Below are positions 23,096 through 35,187 of a stretch of 64,000 nt of DNA, one piece after another (within the stretch, counting starts at the first letter, position 1; every line of letters begins with the position of its first letter). Source of the DNA: Sipunculus nudus (taxonomy: Eukaryota > Annelida > Sipuncula > Golfingiida > Sipunculidae); NCBI GenBank assembly GCA_026874595.1, contig CM049306.1, positions 87,061,142 to 87,125,141 of the forward strand. Reading direction: 5' to 3'. A program made the position numbers and the translations under genes. Under the pieces are notes generated by a model. It was not told where the DNA came from, searched no databases, and saw only the letters and a program-made list of their open reading frames with translations.

Positions 23096-25599
23096 AAAAA
23101 CGCTTAAGCCTTCACGTCAAAATGGTAACGTTTCAGAACCTTGGAGATTGGCACTGATATCTTACCGCCAGGTTATGCCATTTGGAATAATATATGCCGC
23201 TTTATATAAAAAAATGATTATTGATGATTGACTTCACCCTTCGTCAAAAGACAGTGCCGCCAACAGGCTATTGACGTTTCTTTAAAAAAGGAATAGCAGA
23301 ATGAAGAAAACAAACAGACATAAAATGCCCTATCAATCGATATATTACAAGACAAATATAATTTTAAAGAAAACGTAAATAAAAACACATTTTGTTTCAT
23401 GAGTTTATTAACATATTTTCGGCGAGCATGCGCATTGCGTTTTAAGGTCATGTTAGGTGTTTGGGTTCGATTGGTCAGGATTGCGAGTTTTGTCAAATGA
23501 ACTTTAATATATGCCATAAGCTCGGTGTAAAATATGTTGAATTTTTCCATTAATTTACATCTGGAATGTAAAAAATATAATCTTTTTGGTCTATATAACA
23601 TACCCACACACTCGGTGTCATGCATTGCCGGCAGGTGGCGCGAGCGAAATGGGAAAGGTCGAATGATACGAGTCCTCAATAAAGACAGAGAGCACCTGTG
23701 TCAGTGACACCTTGGTTTTCTGACCTTTGCAGCGTCCCTAGATCATCGTCAGATGAAATATCCCCGCTGTGGCCTGAGACCGTGGCAGGCCATACGTCAT
23801 CATTTCAGCATTGACTCCCGCCGTGCCACTGATATAAATTGAGTTTCTTTTATTGATGCTCCGTCATTTCTGTTGCTTGTCACGTTATTCCTCAACGGAC
23901 CCAAAATATCTCTAAACTATAAAGACATCCTTAAAGGTAGCTATTCCGATATCTGACGACTATTAACAATGATAATCCTTGAACCTTTTTACAAAAGTAT
24001 ATCAGAAAACGCCGGTCCCACCGCACATGGGTTATTTGTTTCGTTCATATCCTCGTGTTTAAAACATGTGGGCGGAGTGCCGAAATAATTCAAAAAGATA
24101 CTACAAGGAAAATTGGCGGCAAGTCAGACAAGTATTGCAAGGGACGTTTTCAAATAATGACCTTTCAATTTTACATACATGCCACCAACACTCATAGATT
24201 ACATATATTTTTCCCCTGATTTTCAACATATGCGCATATACCGTATTTACTTACAGAATGATTATAAACAATTAAGCATATACATCTATCACAAAGGAGT
24301 TGTAAGAACTTTTCTTACTAGTAATTTCCTATAATTCATTAATATGTACGCAGAGAAAGCCAGAAGTGGCATACATTATACAGAAAAGTTAAATGGATGG
24401 CTGACTTTAAGCTCAGCTATCGTTTACGAAGCTATCATCAATCTAATGTCACTGTCTTTGTCGGTTTTTTCCTCTCTTTCAGTCTTTTCTCATTCCATTT
24501 ACCTCATATGCACATTTACATCACGCTTCTCGAACGGTCTAACGGATGTGAAACTACAAATCATGCCTGTATTTAGAGCAAAAATATTAAATGTGGAATT
24601 ATGTTTCCTAATGAACTAAAAGTCGACATGGTAATTTCAGCAACTAATGTTTCGCGAGGACACATTCCGAAACATTACTGATCCATGAGCGCTAATTACT
24701 AATCTGGGTGCATAAATTACTTATCCGGGCATTTTATCGGGCTAATAAGAAACAGAATTAGAAATTTGTGCGCTCAGGGACTAATATCATTTTTTATATT
24801 AATTTTCTGGAGCCCGTTATAGAGCTTGTAACGTTATTTGTCAGCGCTTAGATTTTTTTATATATAAATCCGACACTATGTCCCAATTGCTTTATTTATT
24901 GTATTTAACGAGACAATTTTATTACTGCTCGGTTGCTTTGTTAAGAGAAAGAAAATATCAGGTTGTCTCTAGACAGTTGTTTTGTCTATAAGACTGAGAT
25001 GAGCCGGTACTCTGGGGCGATCAACTCTGAAAACAAACATAAAGGTTAATTATACAGTCCCTTGTGTTGTGTAAGAAACTCAGTCATGCAGTAAAACTAA
25101 TGCTCTGGATGCCCATATAAAAACCCTGTAACCATGCTTTGCGTATCAAAACAGTATATTCTGATAAGGAATAAAGTAATTAATGTACTTGTTAAGAAAA
25201 CCGTTATTGCTTCGTAAATGTGTTCAACTTTCTGCGTAAAGAAATATTTGGACTTGTGATCAGATTGTGTGTAATAATTGATCAGCAAGCCAGGTTAACC
25301 CGTATGATTATTGATGAAATTAGGATTACAGAAATGGAACTTTCGATTATCGGAATTAGGTTATCGATAATACATCTATATGCTAATAACAAAAGATTAT
25401 GTATTTATTAATATCTGCGAAAAACGTATTAAACAATAATACAGTAATCCGTGGTAAGGGTAACAAAATTTTAAATGCACTTTAATTGAAAATTAAGTAC
25501 ACTGACAAAATCTCACAATCTTCTTATTATATGTGAATGACAATTGTTTAAAATACTGTAAAAGTTGCTGAATCAGTCAGTGAACATTTAGATACAGGG
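23096..25599. other. Non-coding stretch, no gene seen
   Basis: Contains a 153-codon open frame on the minus strand (23679-23218) that starts with TTG and resembles nothing known; treated as chance. No ordered repeats. Confidence 0.45.
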
Positions 25600-25885
25600 A
25601 CTGGTACAGCAATATTTACAATATTGAAGGTTCTAAAAGAACCATACACTTTAATTCCATCAAGAACCTGTCAAGATTCCCCACTAAGTCCATCGTGAAG
25701 AACCTTGGAAGGTCCCTCTCAGAACCTCTACGGCAGTTCTACATGGAACCTTACAGGTTCTATAAAAGAACCTTCGGGAGGTTTTAAAAAGAACTCCGTC
25801 TTTAAGGTTCCATCTAAAAGGTTCCCAACTTAGTCCAATCTGAAGAACCCTTTTTGGTGTAAGCTGGAACCCTTTTCTCTCAGAG

Positions 25886-26195
25886 TATTGTATTTCCTTT
25901 CATATGGATCCCTGTCTTAGTTACCACTGAGGATTATATTTCTCTTTATATCGGTTCTTATCTAAGCTATCACGAAGATTTTTTTTCTTTCATATGGGTT
26001 CTTGTCCTAGTGTTCAATAAAGATTGAATTTTATTTCAAATGATACTTGCCTAAGTTATCACTGAACATTGTATTTTCTTTCATATAGATAATGTCTAAA
26101 TTATCAAAAATGATTGTATTTCTTTTCATATGGAAAATGTCTAAATTATCAAAAAGTATTGTATTAGTTTTCATATGGAAATTGTCAAACGATAC
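25886..26195 (+). repeat. 45-bp satellite, about seven units
   Basis: Units share ATTGTATTTCTTTTCATATGG followed by ATAATGTCTAAATTATCA. The CATATGG point or its equivalent falls at 25901, ~25948, 25991, ~26036, 26082, 26127 and 26172. Divergence between units is high at the left and low among the last three. Confidence 0.7.
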
Positions 26196-26319
26196 TTTAA
26201 AAAAGAACTCTGTCTTTAAGGTTCGAGCTGGAACCTTAAAAGGTTCCCCACTTAGTCCACTCTGAAGAAACCTTTTTGGTTCAAGCTGGAACCCTTTTTT
26301 CTTACAGTGTTGTATTACT

Positions 26320-26475
26320 TTTTTTATGGATTATTGCCTAAGTATCACTGAAGATTGGATTTCTCTTCACATGGATAATGTCTAAATTATCCAAAAGGAT
26401 TGTATTCTTTTCATATGGATATTGTGGAAGTAATTAAGGAGATTGTATTTGTTCTCATATGGATTCTTGTTTCAG
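26320..26475 (+). repeat. 45-bp satellite, second block
   Basis: Three further units of the same satellite (landmarks at about 26369, 26412 and 26455) resume after the second GGTTC module, showing that the modules and satellite form one repeat unit. Confidence 0.65.
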
Positions 26476-26480
26476 GATAA

Positions 26481-27237
26481 TATTATCAATTCTTATCAGG
26501 GCTATCGTGTGATTATCCGATATATAATAATATCGTGCCAACCTAAAGGATACTGTTTAATACAAAGATAAGTTTATTATTGTACAGCACAGAACATATG
26601 GAGTACTATAATAGTATTCCAGTAAACAACAAAACTACTTTATGATGACAGTAAATGATTAATGGCTATTTTAGTTTCTTAGAGTCCATATTGGACGCCA
26701 TCTTGAACATAAAAACTTTCCGGATGTCCAATTTAGGTTAACCTTTCGAGGTATTGTTAATTGGGTCCTATATTTCAAAAAAATTCTGTATTGGGGTTAT
26801 ATTATATTTTTTTATATTTTGGCCGTTCTATCTAATGAAATGTAACTTGAGGCGTTAAAAGAATATCATTAGGAAATAATTCTATTATTTTTAAAGTTAA
26901 TGTAGTGCTGACAATTAATGTCCATGATTAATGGATCCGAGGTATTATAAATAAAAAAGCAATCAATCGCTGTACAAATCGTGTTGAATTTACTAATGAT
27001 CCCAAATATAAGAGTTTTATTTACTTAATCTCTATATCTAAAAAGCTTTTAGTGGTTGGTTATGTTTCATACAGAATTTCAAGAGGTAAATATTGACGAG
27101 TCGATATTACATTAAACGAAACCACCCAGGTTATAAATAATTCACGTTATCAGATGAATACCGTATTATTCTTTGGTAATTTCTAACCAATATTATGAAA
27201 ATACTCTATTATGTAAAATACCAAAATATCTGACATG
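26481..27237. other. Non-coding stretch, no gene seen
   Basis: AT-rich, no recognised element. A LINE body may extend into its right end but is not readable. Confidence 0.45.
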
Positions 27238-27510
27238 CTCCAGCGCTCGCAAAACACAACAGCCCGACTTGTCACAAAACTTAACGGCAGGATCATATAA
27301 CGCCTGTCCTTATTGTCCTTCATTGTCTTCCCGTGAATATAGGTTGCAATATAAGGTTTTACCATATACTTTTTTTCATACATGTTCTTACACCAACGTA
27401 TATTGGTGAACTAGTCGAGCGGTACCAACCAGTACGAGCTCTAAGATCAGCCTCTTGTATACAGTTAAAAGTTCCTAAGTCAAGGACTCTCATTTTAAGC
27501 CTTAAGGAAA
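27238..27510 (+). pseudogene. LINE reverse-transcriptase tail (CR1/Jockey type), frameshifted remnant
   Basis: Three pieces in three different plus-strand frames line up, in the right order, with the end of a non-LTR retrotransposon polyprotein: LQRSQNTTARLVTKLNG (from 27238), SREYRLQYKVL (from 27329) and LTPTYIGELVERYQPVRALR continuing to VPKSR (about 27387-27480). These match the familiar LQ..QN.AARL, P...R..YK.. and L.P.YL..L...Y.P.R.LRS signatures that follow the reverse transcriptase domain in CR1-like and Jockey-like elements. At least two frameshifts show it is dead. The catalytic region upstream is not readable. Family assignment is from motif recall. Confidence 0.75.
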
Positions 27511-27644
27511 CTTTTAATGTATATTTTAATTGTTTGTACATCTTTGATTGTACAGCTTTTTTTATGTTCTTATTTGATAAACTTTATATGTTGCACAGAA
27601 CATGTTACAGAAATATGACGTGGGCGCTTTAGAAAAGATGTTTC

Positions 27645-27645
<1 letters not shown>

Positions 27646-27678
<33 letters not shown>
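27646..27678. repeat. (ATT)n microsatellite
   Basis: Uninterrupted TTA/ATT repeat seen directly, downstream of the LINE tail and possibly derived from its 3' end. Confidence 0.95.
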
Positions 27679-27708
27679 GATAACACCGATAAACCTGGTA
27701 TCTGACTA

Positions 27709-28281
27709 TCGCGTTTTGTATATTAGGAATAAAAAATGAAGGAATAACTGACAAGGACAATGGCCCAATATTTTTCACCTGTGTACGGTTTGCACACGAT
27801 AATGGTATTAAAACAAATATATTATGTTATATGCAGAAATCACTGCACACACTATACTTTGCTGAGAATCCATGCAGTCATGCATTGCTGAGGTAAGCAG
27901 ACATATTCCACGACAGACCAGTATCTCAAAGGTGAAATAGAAAACGAAAGTGTGGTAGTACTTGTACTGGAACACCCGCACTGTCAAAGGAAACAAAGGA
28001 CAGTGCGCACAGTGAAAAGCAGTTAGATGAGCTTTTTTTCCTTGTGCCATCTAATGGCTATAGTCGTTCAGAGATAATACGGCGTATGCAGACGTTTACA
28101 CCTGATCTGGAGCTGCAGATTGATAATAATAGACCGACACATGTGCACATATTGCCCCAATATATGATTTACTCTCAGCAAGTCAACGTAATTATGGTCT
28201 TGTTACACTTAATGTAGGATTTTTGGCAAAGTACGCGTCAATTATTCCTTCATTTTTCTATTCCTAATGTACAACACGCGA
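27709..28281. mobile_element. Inverted-repeat element, 44-bp arms
   Basis: The left arm (27709-27752) and right arm (28237-28281) are inverted copies with a few mismatches; both contain TATTAGGAATA..AAAATGAAGG or its complement. The 484-bp interior has no coding potential. No target duplication could be fixed. Confidence 0.6.
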
Positions 28282-30203
28282 ACGTCGATAAAAAGTTGTT
28301 TAAAATTCATAATAGTCAATAAAATGTATATATCATTTTAAATCTAGCACATTATATTTTCAAGAATGTATAAAGCGATGAATTGTCTCTTTAACTTTTC
28401 GTTCAATTATAAGTAAAATTTTGATATGAGTTAAATTTATTCTTAATTGAGGTTTTCTAAGCACCAAGCATGAGCGAACCAGATTTTACTGGACCTTTGT
28501 TAAACTAAATGACAAAATCTCCAGTTTTTTTTCTTTGCTCATCTACGATGCTTTCTTTTCATAAATTTAAGAGAAGGAAAGGCATACTAATGTTTAAATG
28601 GTATTTACTTTATAGGTTCTTTTATGATTTCAATTAATGTGAAGGGGATTGTGCCAGAGACGCTGCCTTAAATCAAAAACCTTTAAGACAACAACGACAA
28701 GCGCTGCTTTACCTTAGCGAGATCGGCGTCAGCCCTTTCGTCCCATATTTAGTCTCTGTCTCTCACTCTCTCTCTAAAACTACATCTACACTACATAAAT
28801 TCAATTATTACTGGTTTGATAAAATTCAATAAGCTTCATTAATCATACACATGGTTCGTCCTTGGGTCGGGTAATCTGATACATGCGACTTTTCTTTTGC
28901 TGACTCAGCAAGGATTAGGAATCTTCCTCACTCACAGTATGTCCGTCCGGCCGGATCAATGGCCTGTTTTGTTTCGTGATTGTGAGGGTTCCTATTCGTA
29001 ATTTTCACAGTTTCAAGAATAATAAATGTCAGCAATGAAATTAAACCGAGAATTAATCGTCGTAATAATGGAAACAGGATGCCATCGGGCTGTGATCTCA
29101 TTGTAACTGATATCTGCTCGCGTAAAAGCTTCGCTGATGATCGTTTAGCTTCGACAAGCTTCCTGACGTGAAAGTAATTAGACGTTCATGCACTGTCAAG
29201 CCTAAACAGTATTAAGTGAATTACTTTTTCTAAATAATTAAAGTCCTAAGGGAAAAATAACGCCTAATAGACAAAGTGGAATTCCATCACAGACCGAGCC
29301 TTTACCTGGAGTGTCTCCACAATATATTCGAATCAATGCTTTGAACAGGATGAAAATCTGAAAAGTCCGAGACGCTTAGGCCAAAATGTTAAAGAGGCTC
29401 ATCAGAGTTTGGAGCATCTCAAGGGGAGACGATATGTGAAGTTAGATTTTTTTTGTATTTTATGTCATTATCGTTTCATTTTTTGATAACTTGAATATAG
29501 TGAAATGTAAGAGTCAGTTAGTTGTCAGCGTGCTGTTTACATAGTGACTGGCTGTTTCAGGCAGTCGACAATGATCAGTGATTGCAACAAAGGCAATCTT
29601 TAATTTATTCGGTTGATTTGCTCGGACCTAGAGAGCCGATCGTCCGAAAGATATTTCGAACGTCACAGGCTCTTACCCCCGTGTGAATATGCTATTCAGG
29701 ACTACAACTAACTGTGTGTCAATAAAATCCTAATAAACAGTCAAGCTATGATTCAAACTAACAACAGCGTTCAGGTCAATTTTTCCTTCTATCCGAATCA
29801 TGGGCTCCAAGGAGGTCCCTATAATATATGTGAATTTCAGAAGAACGGCAAGTATTACGCCATCCGATCTATTGTACTTGTGTGTAAACTTGTACTGGTT
29901 ATAAGGGGTATGATGAGAACACAGTCGCATGGAGACTGGCGACCAATTTCCTATTTGGAGCGAGTAAGTGCGAACCATGATAACAGCATGTGTAATTCTA
30001 TATCAGAGACAAACAATTCTTTCAGACCTCTTTCACATGACGATATTTCTATTTTCGGCTTCGCAGATGTTCCCTCCAAACAGCTCTGGACCCCTTTCGA
30101 TGTGGTCCTTGTTTGCGGACAGTTATGTTATAAAGAACAAATTTGTACATACTGTGCTTGAAGAATGGATAGAACGTTTGCGCGGACTTCGTTTAATTTG
30201 AAG
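28282..30203. other. Non-coding stretch, no gene seen
   Basis: Includes an ATG-started 137-codon frame (29748-30161, plus) that resembles no family I know and has an overlapping frame on the other strand. Kept as unsupported. The TC-rich tract near 28765 is minor. Confidence 0.45.
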
Positions 30204-30953
30204 CACAGATGCTTGAATCCCTATAGTTGACATGACATGTATGGTTTGTCAAGGTATATATTTGGAAAATAAAGTATTCTGGCGTGTTTCAGACCTTTCA
30301 GGCGTGAATACGTCCCCCTTTTCTGAAAGAAAAGAGAAGGCTGCTAATAGTGAATTTCTGAGTTTGAGCGATAATAAGGTGATTTACACTTTCGTTCCTT
30401 AAAACCCAGCTTACTTGTGTTTTCCGGACTAAAATCTACATTTAATCACTTCTGCTGGTCTTTCATCATAAGGGACCATATTATTTGGACAGAAACAACC
30501 GCTTTTCTCACTGGTAGTGGCACTTAATCTATGACTGTCTGAAGTGGTATTCATCCATTCATAGCAACACATGATGCCTTTTTTGATAACCTCAAAAATA
30601 AAAATAACTTTAATATAAACTGAAGAAAATTAACTGTTTTCTTCTTCATATGAAAACATATTATTGCAGCGATAAAAAAGACAATATCATTTACGTTGCA
30701 CCCTTTAATTATTTTTTTAAATAGAAATAAATCTAGCGAGACTAACATTATATAGGATGAACCAGGGATTCCCTCACTCACGGAATGGCTGTGTACCAAG
30801 CAACCAGGCTCTGTTAGCACCCTTCCCTTTTCTGAAAGAAAAGAGGGACGCATTCACGCCCAATAGTCTGAAACCGCGTCAGAATACTTTATTATCAGAA
30901 TATAGACCTTGACAAATCATATATATCATGTTTATAGGATTCATGCGTCTGTG
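30204..30953. mobile_element. Long inverted-repeat (foldback) element, ~145-bp arms
   Basis: The left arm (30204-30350) and right arm (30811-30953) are inverted copies over their whole length, with roughly one mismatch in four. The best blocks are TTTGTCAAGG, AATAAAGTATTCTG, GTTTCAGAC and GGCGTGAAT. TTTGAA lies next to both ends (30197-30202 and 30954-30959), a possible target duplication. The 460-bp centre has no coding content. Consistent with a non-autonomous foldback or MITE-type DNA element. Confidence 0.7.
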
Positions 30954-32389
30954 TTTGAATCACTGTTAGTGAATCTCGCAGCTTCCAAAGGAACGTTAAG
31001 TACATACGACTGAGACCAAAAGGCATGGACCAAGTGTCCGACCACGTGAGAGTCATAAAAATACTACTCAATTACAAAATGGAGTGTGGACTATGTTTTG
31101 TCCACGTGTCTTTCAAATATCAGCCATGGGTTTAAAACCTATTACTTAAAGCTTAGAGGCCACGCCATTTACAATCATCACCAGACACTTGCCGTCTGTC
31201 CCCGTAAAACCCTATTGTGTTATTACATCAGAAGATAACGGATGTCAGACAGTCGGCGTGTACATGGACAGAGTGCGAAATGTGACGACTTTACCACGAA
31301 ATGTCCGTATTAATTTGTTACTAGTGTCCTTGTGCTGTGGTAACTTTCTTGCTCGTAAACTGATATCATTTTGTGATGTCCTGCGGTTAACCGGGGACAT
31401 TCAGGGGTGTCTGGTTCAATCGGGTCACGTGAGACTGTCCGGTTTACGGGATTAGATTACCAGTCCGCTCCCGGCTTTGACCATCCAAACATGCAAGGAC
31501 ACCAGGAAATATTACCCGCCAGCTGATCCGTCAAAGAGTCCAGAATCTTGACAGGAAATTCGGCTTCAAAGCAAGCTCAGCCATACATAATTCTGCGGTC
31601 TTGGAAGATGACTGTAAAACAACGGAGCCGTAATCCTATTATCTGGTTACGTGAATAGTTACGCCAAGGCGTGCCGTAGAATACTTCAGTGCTAATCGAA
31701 CCAATTCAGACGTCACGCTTGTTCAAATGTGATTCAATATGTTCATGTCGATTTCAGATATGATTGATCAAAACATCACGAAAGCTGATTTTATGCATTC
31801 CTTCATTGCCATGGAGATAAAGTTTATCATAAACGTATGTCTTGAGTTCTTTGTCAGCATATATACATACGAAGTCTTTAGTCCGTTGTCTGTGCGTCCT
31901 GAAAAGCTGCATGGCACAGTCAGTTATATCGTTTAATTTTACATTCATATAATCATTTGTGTTCATAACCTAAGTAACTAGTGAGGACTAATAATTCTAC
32001 TTCAACTAACTATAGAAAATTCTCGCCGCATGTAAATAAAGTTGGATTTACAGTCTGGTATGACCTACAATGATGCCAGTCTCATTCGCCTTCTTGTCTT
32101 TTGAGTCATTCTTTGTTCAGTCTTGCGACATTCATCGGTTCCCTTGAAAGCATACAACCAAAGCATAATTACAGGTTATAGGAGGGTAATCGCTCAGAGT
32201 AAGCGCAAAAGGGATTTTCCTCGGTTGGTGGTCTATACTCTCTGTAAAGACCATAAACTAACGCCGGGACATATGACACTGATGGGTGGTAAAACAATGA
32301 ATATTAGTATATGCCTTATATAGGGATACTCTTTTATGATTCCCACTTCTCAAGATTATTTTCAGAGAAATTAGATGAAATAGCTTGGG
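30954..32389. other. Non-coding stretch, no gene seen
   Basis: Short frames on both strands but no recognisable protein. The last ~50 bases may already belong to the LINE remnant that follows. Confidence 0.45.
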
Positions 32390-32827
32390 ATGAAGCTTAT
32401 AAAGCAATTTATAAAAGTTAGTGCTAACAAGCGCATGTTTCAGTACAAGATCTTGAATAATATTCTTCGGGTTAATTATAAATTGTATCAGTGGAAAGTT
32501 AAAGACAATAAAATGTGTTTATTATGCTCTGGGTATCCTGAAACCATCCAACGTTTATTCTTTGAATGCGATAGGTCTTGCAAGCTTTATTATGATGTCA
32601 TGTGTGGTTAAAAAGAAAAGATATATCTACCTGATACAGGAAACTTGAAAATTATCGGAGGGGCACAGCCATCATCAGACGGATCAAATCTAGTGAATCT
32701 CATGTTGTTATTATATAAAGAACTAGTATTTAAAGCTCGAGACAACTTGTTAATGTTCAACTTATATGAATTTAAAATAGTTCTACAACAAACGACGGAT
32801 ATAGAATACCGAATAGCAAAAAAATAA
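32390..32827 (+). pseudogene. LINE ORF2 C-terminal remnant (L1/Tx1-like)
   Basis: One plus-strand frame, interrupted by a single in-frame TAA at 32609-32611, reads like the far C-terminus of an L1-type ORF2. It has FQYKILNNILRVNYKLYQWK, then the Cys motif CLLC...ETIQ.LFFEC with Arg where the zinc-binding His is expected. After the stop come VNLMLLLYKELVFKARDN and LNLYEFK-like text to a final stop at 32827. In intact elements this zinc-knuckle region follows the reverse transcriptase. Upstream frame is lost just before 32390. Non-functional fragment; class given from motif recall. Confidence 0.7.
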
Positions 32828-33054
32828 AGGTAAAATAGATAAACATAATTGAAATTGGTCAAAACTTGCAAAAATGTGAAAATATCTGGTGACATATGTC
32901 TATGTATATATAAATATATGCATGTGAACGTAAATATGTATACAAATGGGTGAATATAATAGGTATATAAACTTGTATATGGGCATTATGGTACTGTATT
33001 TGTATTGTATGTATATTTCTAGTAATAAAAAAAGGGCCACGTTCAACATTCGCC

Positions 33055-33185
33055 TGTCGCCCATGACCAGTTTAGTTAAGGGTTTTGTCAGGGGTCCACC
33101 ATGCAGCCATGCAGAAAGGGACGCAACCCACAACCTTGAATCCAGCATCCTAACAATTTCCCCTCCACGTTCAAAGTGTGCCAAT
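33055..33185 (-). mobile_element. tRNA-derived SINE head, minus strand
   Basis: Read on the minus strand, GTTAGGATGCTGGATTCAAG followed by GTTGTGGGTTGCGTCCC reproduces the D-arm end, anticodon arm and T-arm B box of a tRNA-derived SINE (expected GGTTCGA.TCC, here GGTTGCGTCC). The A-box side is degenerate and the body is not delimited. It lies 0.2 kb from a LINE tail on the other strand. Confidence 0.5.
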
Positions 33186-33541
33186 TGGACTGCCAACAAT
33201 TTACTCCAGAATGAGTCCAGAATACAACAACAAGGTGCGTTTACAGCTGATTTAAAGGATATTTCTCTCGGTGTTTCTCTGCCCATTTTCTGACAGTTTT
33301 AACCTCTTGGCGTAATGATTGAGAAAGTAAGATACAGCTATCAGACAGGGGCCTCGCTAGTGCCAAAATGGATATTAAAGAACCACCAGTAAAATTTCAT
33401 TTTTCTATTAGTGTTAAGTTAGTTTATGGAAGAAAAAAGAAGATCACTCTTAACAGGTGTCAATGAGAGCGGTCAGGTGATCTTTTAATAGTGATTCACA
33501 TGCATGGCAACACGTCTTGCGCTCCCGTTCCATATAGGCGT
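33186..33541. other. Short non-coding stretch
   Basis: No gene or element recognised between the SINE head and the dispersed repeat that follows. Confidence 0.45.
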
Positions 33542-33645
33542 TTGACAAAATGTGTTCACCGGTTGAGCGATATTACAAGTATCAACTCCCGCTCTCACCA
33601 ATCAAACCGACTTTTTCACTAAATTGGTACCCTTAGTTTTGACTG
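33542..33645 (+). repeat. Dispersed repeat, copy 1
   Basis: Shares TTGACA..ATRTTCACCGG, GAGCGATATTACAAG and, about 50 bases later, CACTAAA...TTTTGACTG with 42089-42197 in the same orientation. Unidentified family. Confidence 0.65.
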
Positions 33646-34646
33646 TCTCTAAAGCTGCGTTCTCTTGGAGTGCGGTATGCGATATGCGGATCACGGCAGG
33701 AGGGAACGCGGTTAAGCACTTTTTATGTTATGTTCACAAATACTCAAATATTAAAAACAACAGGTCAAATTATGTAGGTGTAGAATTGCTATAAATAACA
33801 TACACCCATGGAAAAGGGTGATATATTTCCCTCTGTTTTCAGAATTTGTAGGAAAATCTGTTCTTGCAGGAAATAACACATTAGGATCTTAAAAATCCAA
33901 CATATTTACAGGTGACTGTTAAATGGCGATGAACATAGGTCCAACCGAATTGACATACATCAAAGCCTAATAATTCTGTCTGGTACTGGAAACGCTGGAA
34001 AGCGGAACATTCATTGCAAATGGTGCTACTGTGATCTGGACATTGGCCCACTCCATACAGTTCTTATATTTTTATAGAGACTGTGTTAATTTGTTGCGAA
34101 ACCTCTGAAATTGCCTGGTAATTCCCGGCCTAAATCTGCGAATCTGTATAGGTACCTTGTCCCGGCGAATATTTACTCCGTTCATTTTGTTGAAGTGGGT
34201 GTGGGGTCTTTAATTTAATTAACAACGCTTGTATACTCAAAAATGTTTATATAATTTATTACTTTTTTATATATAATGTTTTCGCCTATGGTCGGTATAC
34301 CGAGAACCACCGCTCTACCACCATCAAACGGTTGTTGGTAAAAGTTATATAGAGAAAAATAGCATTTTATTTCAACAATATTACCTGGACAACTGACAAA
34401 TCATCATTATTAAAGTGTCGATTAATTAGCCTGGAGAGATTAAAATTTTTTTTGGCATTTTTGTTTAATGTCAGATCAATCAAACGTATTTAAAATAAGG
34501 TTGTTTTCCCTCTTTTTTATGAATAATAATAATTATCACTGCTTCCAATTCATTATTTTATTCTACTTTTCCGACGAATTTTCCTATAACGTGACCTAAA
34601 AGATCTACCATTTTCAATAGTTTGACATCGAATTTATAATAACGAC
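33646..34646. other. Non-coding stretch, no gene seen
   Basis: Nothing recognised; AT-rich at its right end. Confidence 0.45.
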
Positions 34647-35187
34647 CAGATGTGTGTGGCCTATAAACAATGACATCGATAAAATAAACATCGGGGTCAG
34701 TCCAGATGTCCGTGCAACCATCGATACCGTGCATTCATTGACTGAATGATTAATTGAGAAATTGAAAAGTAGGCATTACATTTGATCAGGATCATTTGAT
34801 CGTAACGCACTGATTTAAGGGATGCTTGGGAGGATTGTTCTTGTGGCAGATGTTTTAACCAATATGAGCTAGGTGATTTTATTTACACTTTATTTAGGGT
34901 TAAAGGAACCGAACCCAGATGCATATGGTTTATGTTTAATAACTAAGACATCGATCAAATAAATATAGGGCAAGTCCCGAAGCCCGTGCATCTATTGAAA
35001 CCCGTGTATAATATTTGATTGAATGACAGGCTAATTGAGAAACTGAAAAGGAGACAACATAGACAGGAATTTAAAGCACTGATTTGAAGACTGCTTAAGT
35101 GAATTATCCATCTGTGGCAAATGTTGTAACCAATATGTGTTGATTCATTTTATTTTCACTTTATTTAGGGTTGAATAAGGAGCCGGC
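34647..35187. repeat. Tandem duplication, two ~270-bp units
   Basis: Unit 1 (34647-34916) and unit 2 (34917-35187) match at CAGATG, GACATCGAT.AAATAAA, CCCGTGCA or CCGTGCA, AATTGAGAAA.TGAAAAG, CACTGATTT.A, TGTGGCA.ATGTT.TAACC and CACTTTATTTAGGGTT, in the same order and spacing. Divergence is substantial, so the duplication is old. Confidence 0.7.

Larger units (their letters stand above)
25600..26475. mobile_element. Composite of GGTTC-rich modules and a 45-bp satellite
   Basis: A GGTTCT/AGAACC-rich palindromic module (25600-25885) is followed by about seven 45-bp units. A second, shorter GGTTC module (about 26200-26310) and about three more 45-bp units come next. Corresponding points GAACTCCGTCTTTAAGGTTC (25791) and GAACTCTGTCTTTAAGGTTC (26205) are 414 bp apart, so the whole module-plus-satellite unit appears duplicated in tandem, the first copy having an extended head. 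No coding capacity. Family unknown to me. Confidence 0.6.

Noticed and set aside
23218-23679. 153-codon minus-strand open frame
   Set aside because: It begins with TTG and the first ATG is 19 codons in. No recognisable domain, and the length is plausible by chance in 64 kb of six-frame sequence.
29748-30161. 137-codon ATG frame
   Set aside because: No family resemblance, no splice or promoter context, and an equally open overlapping frame on the other strand.
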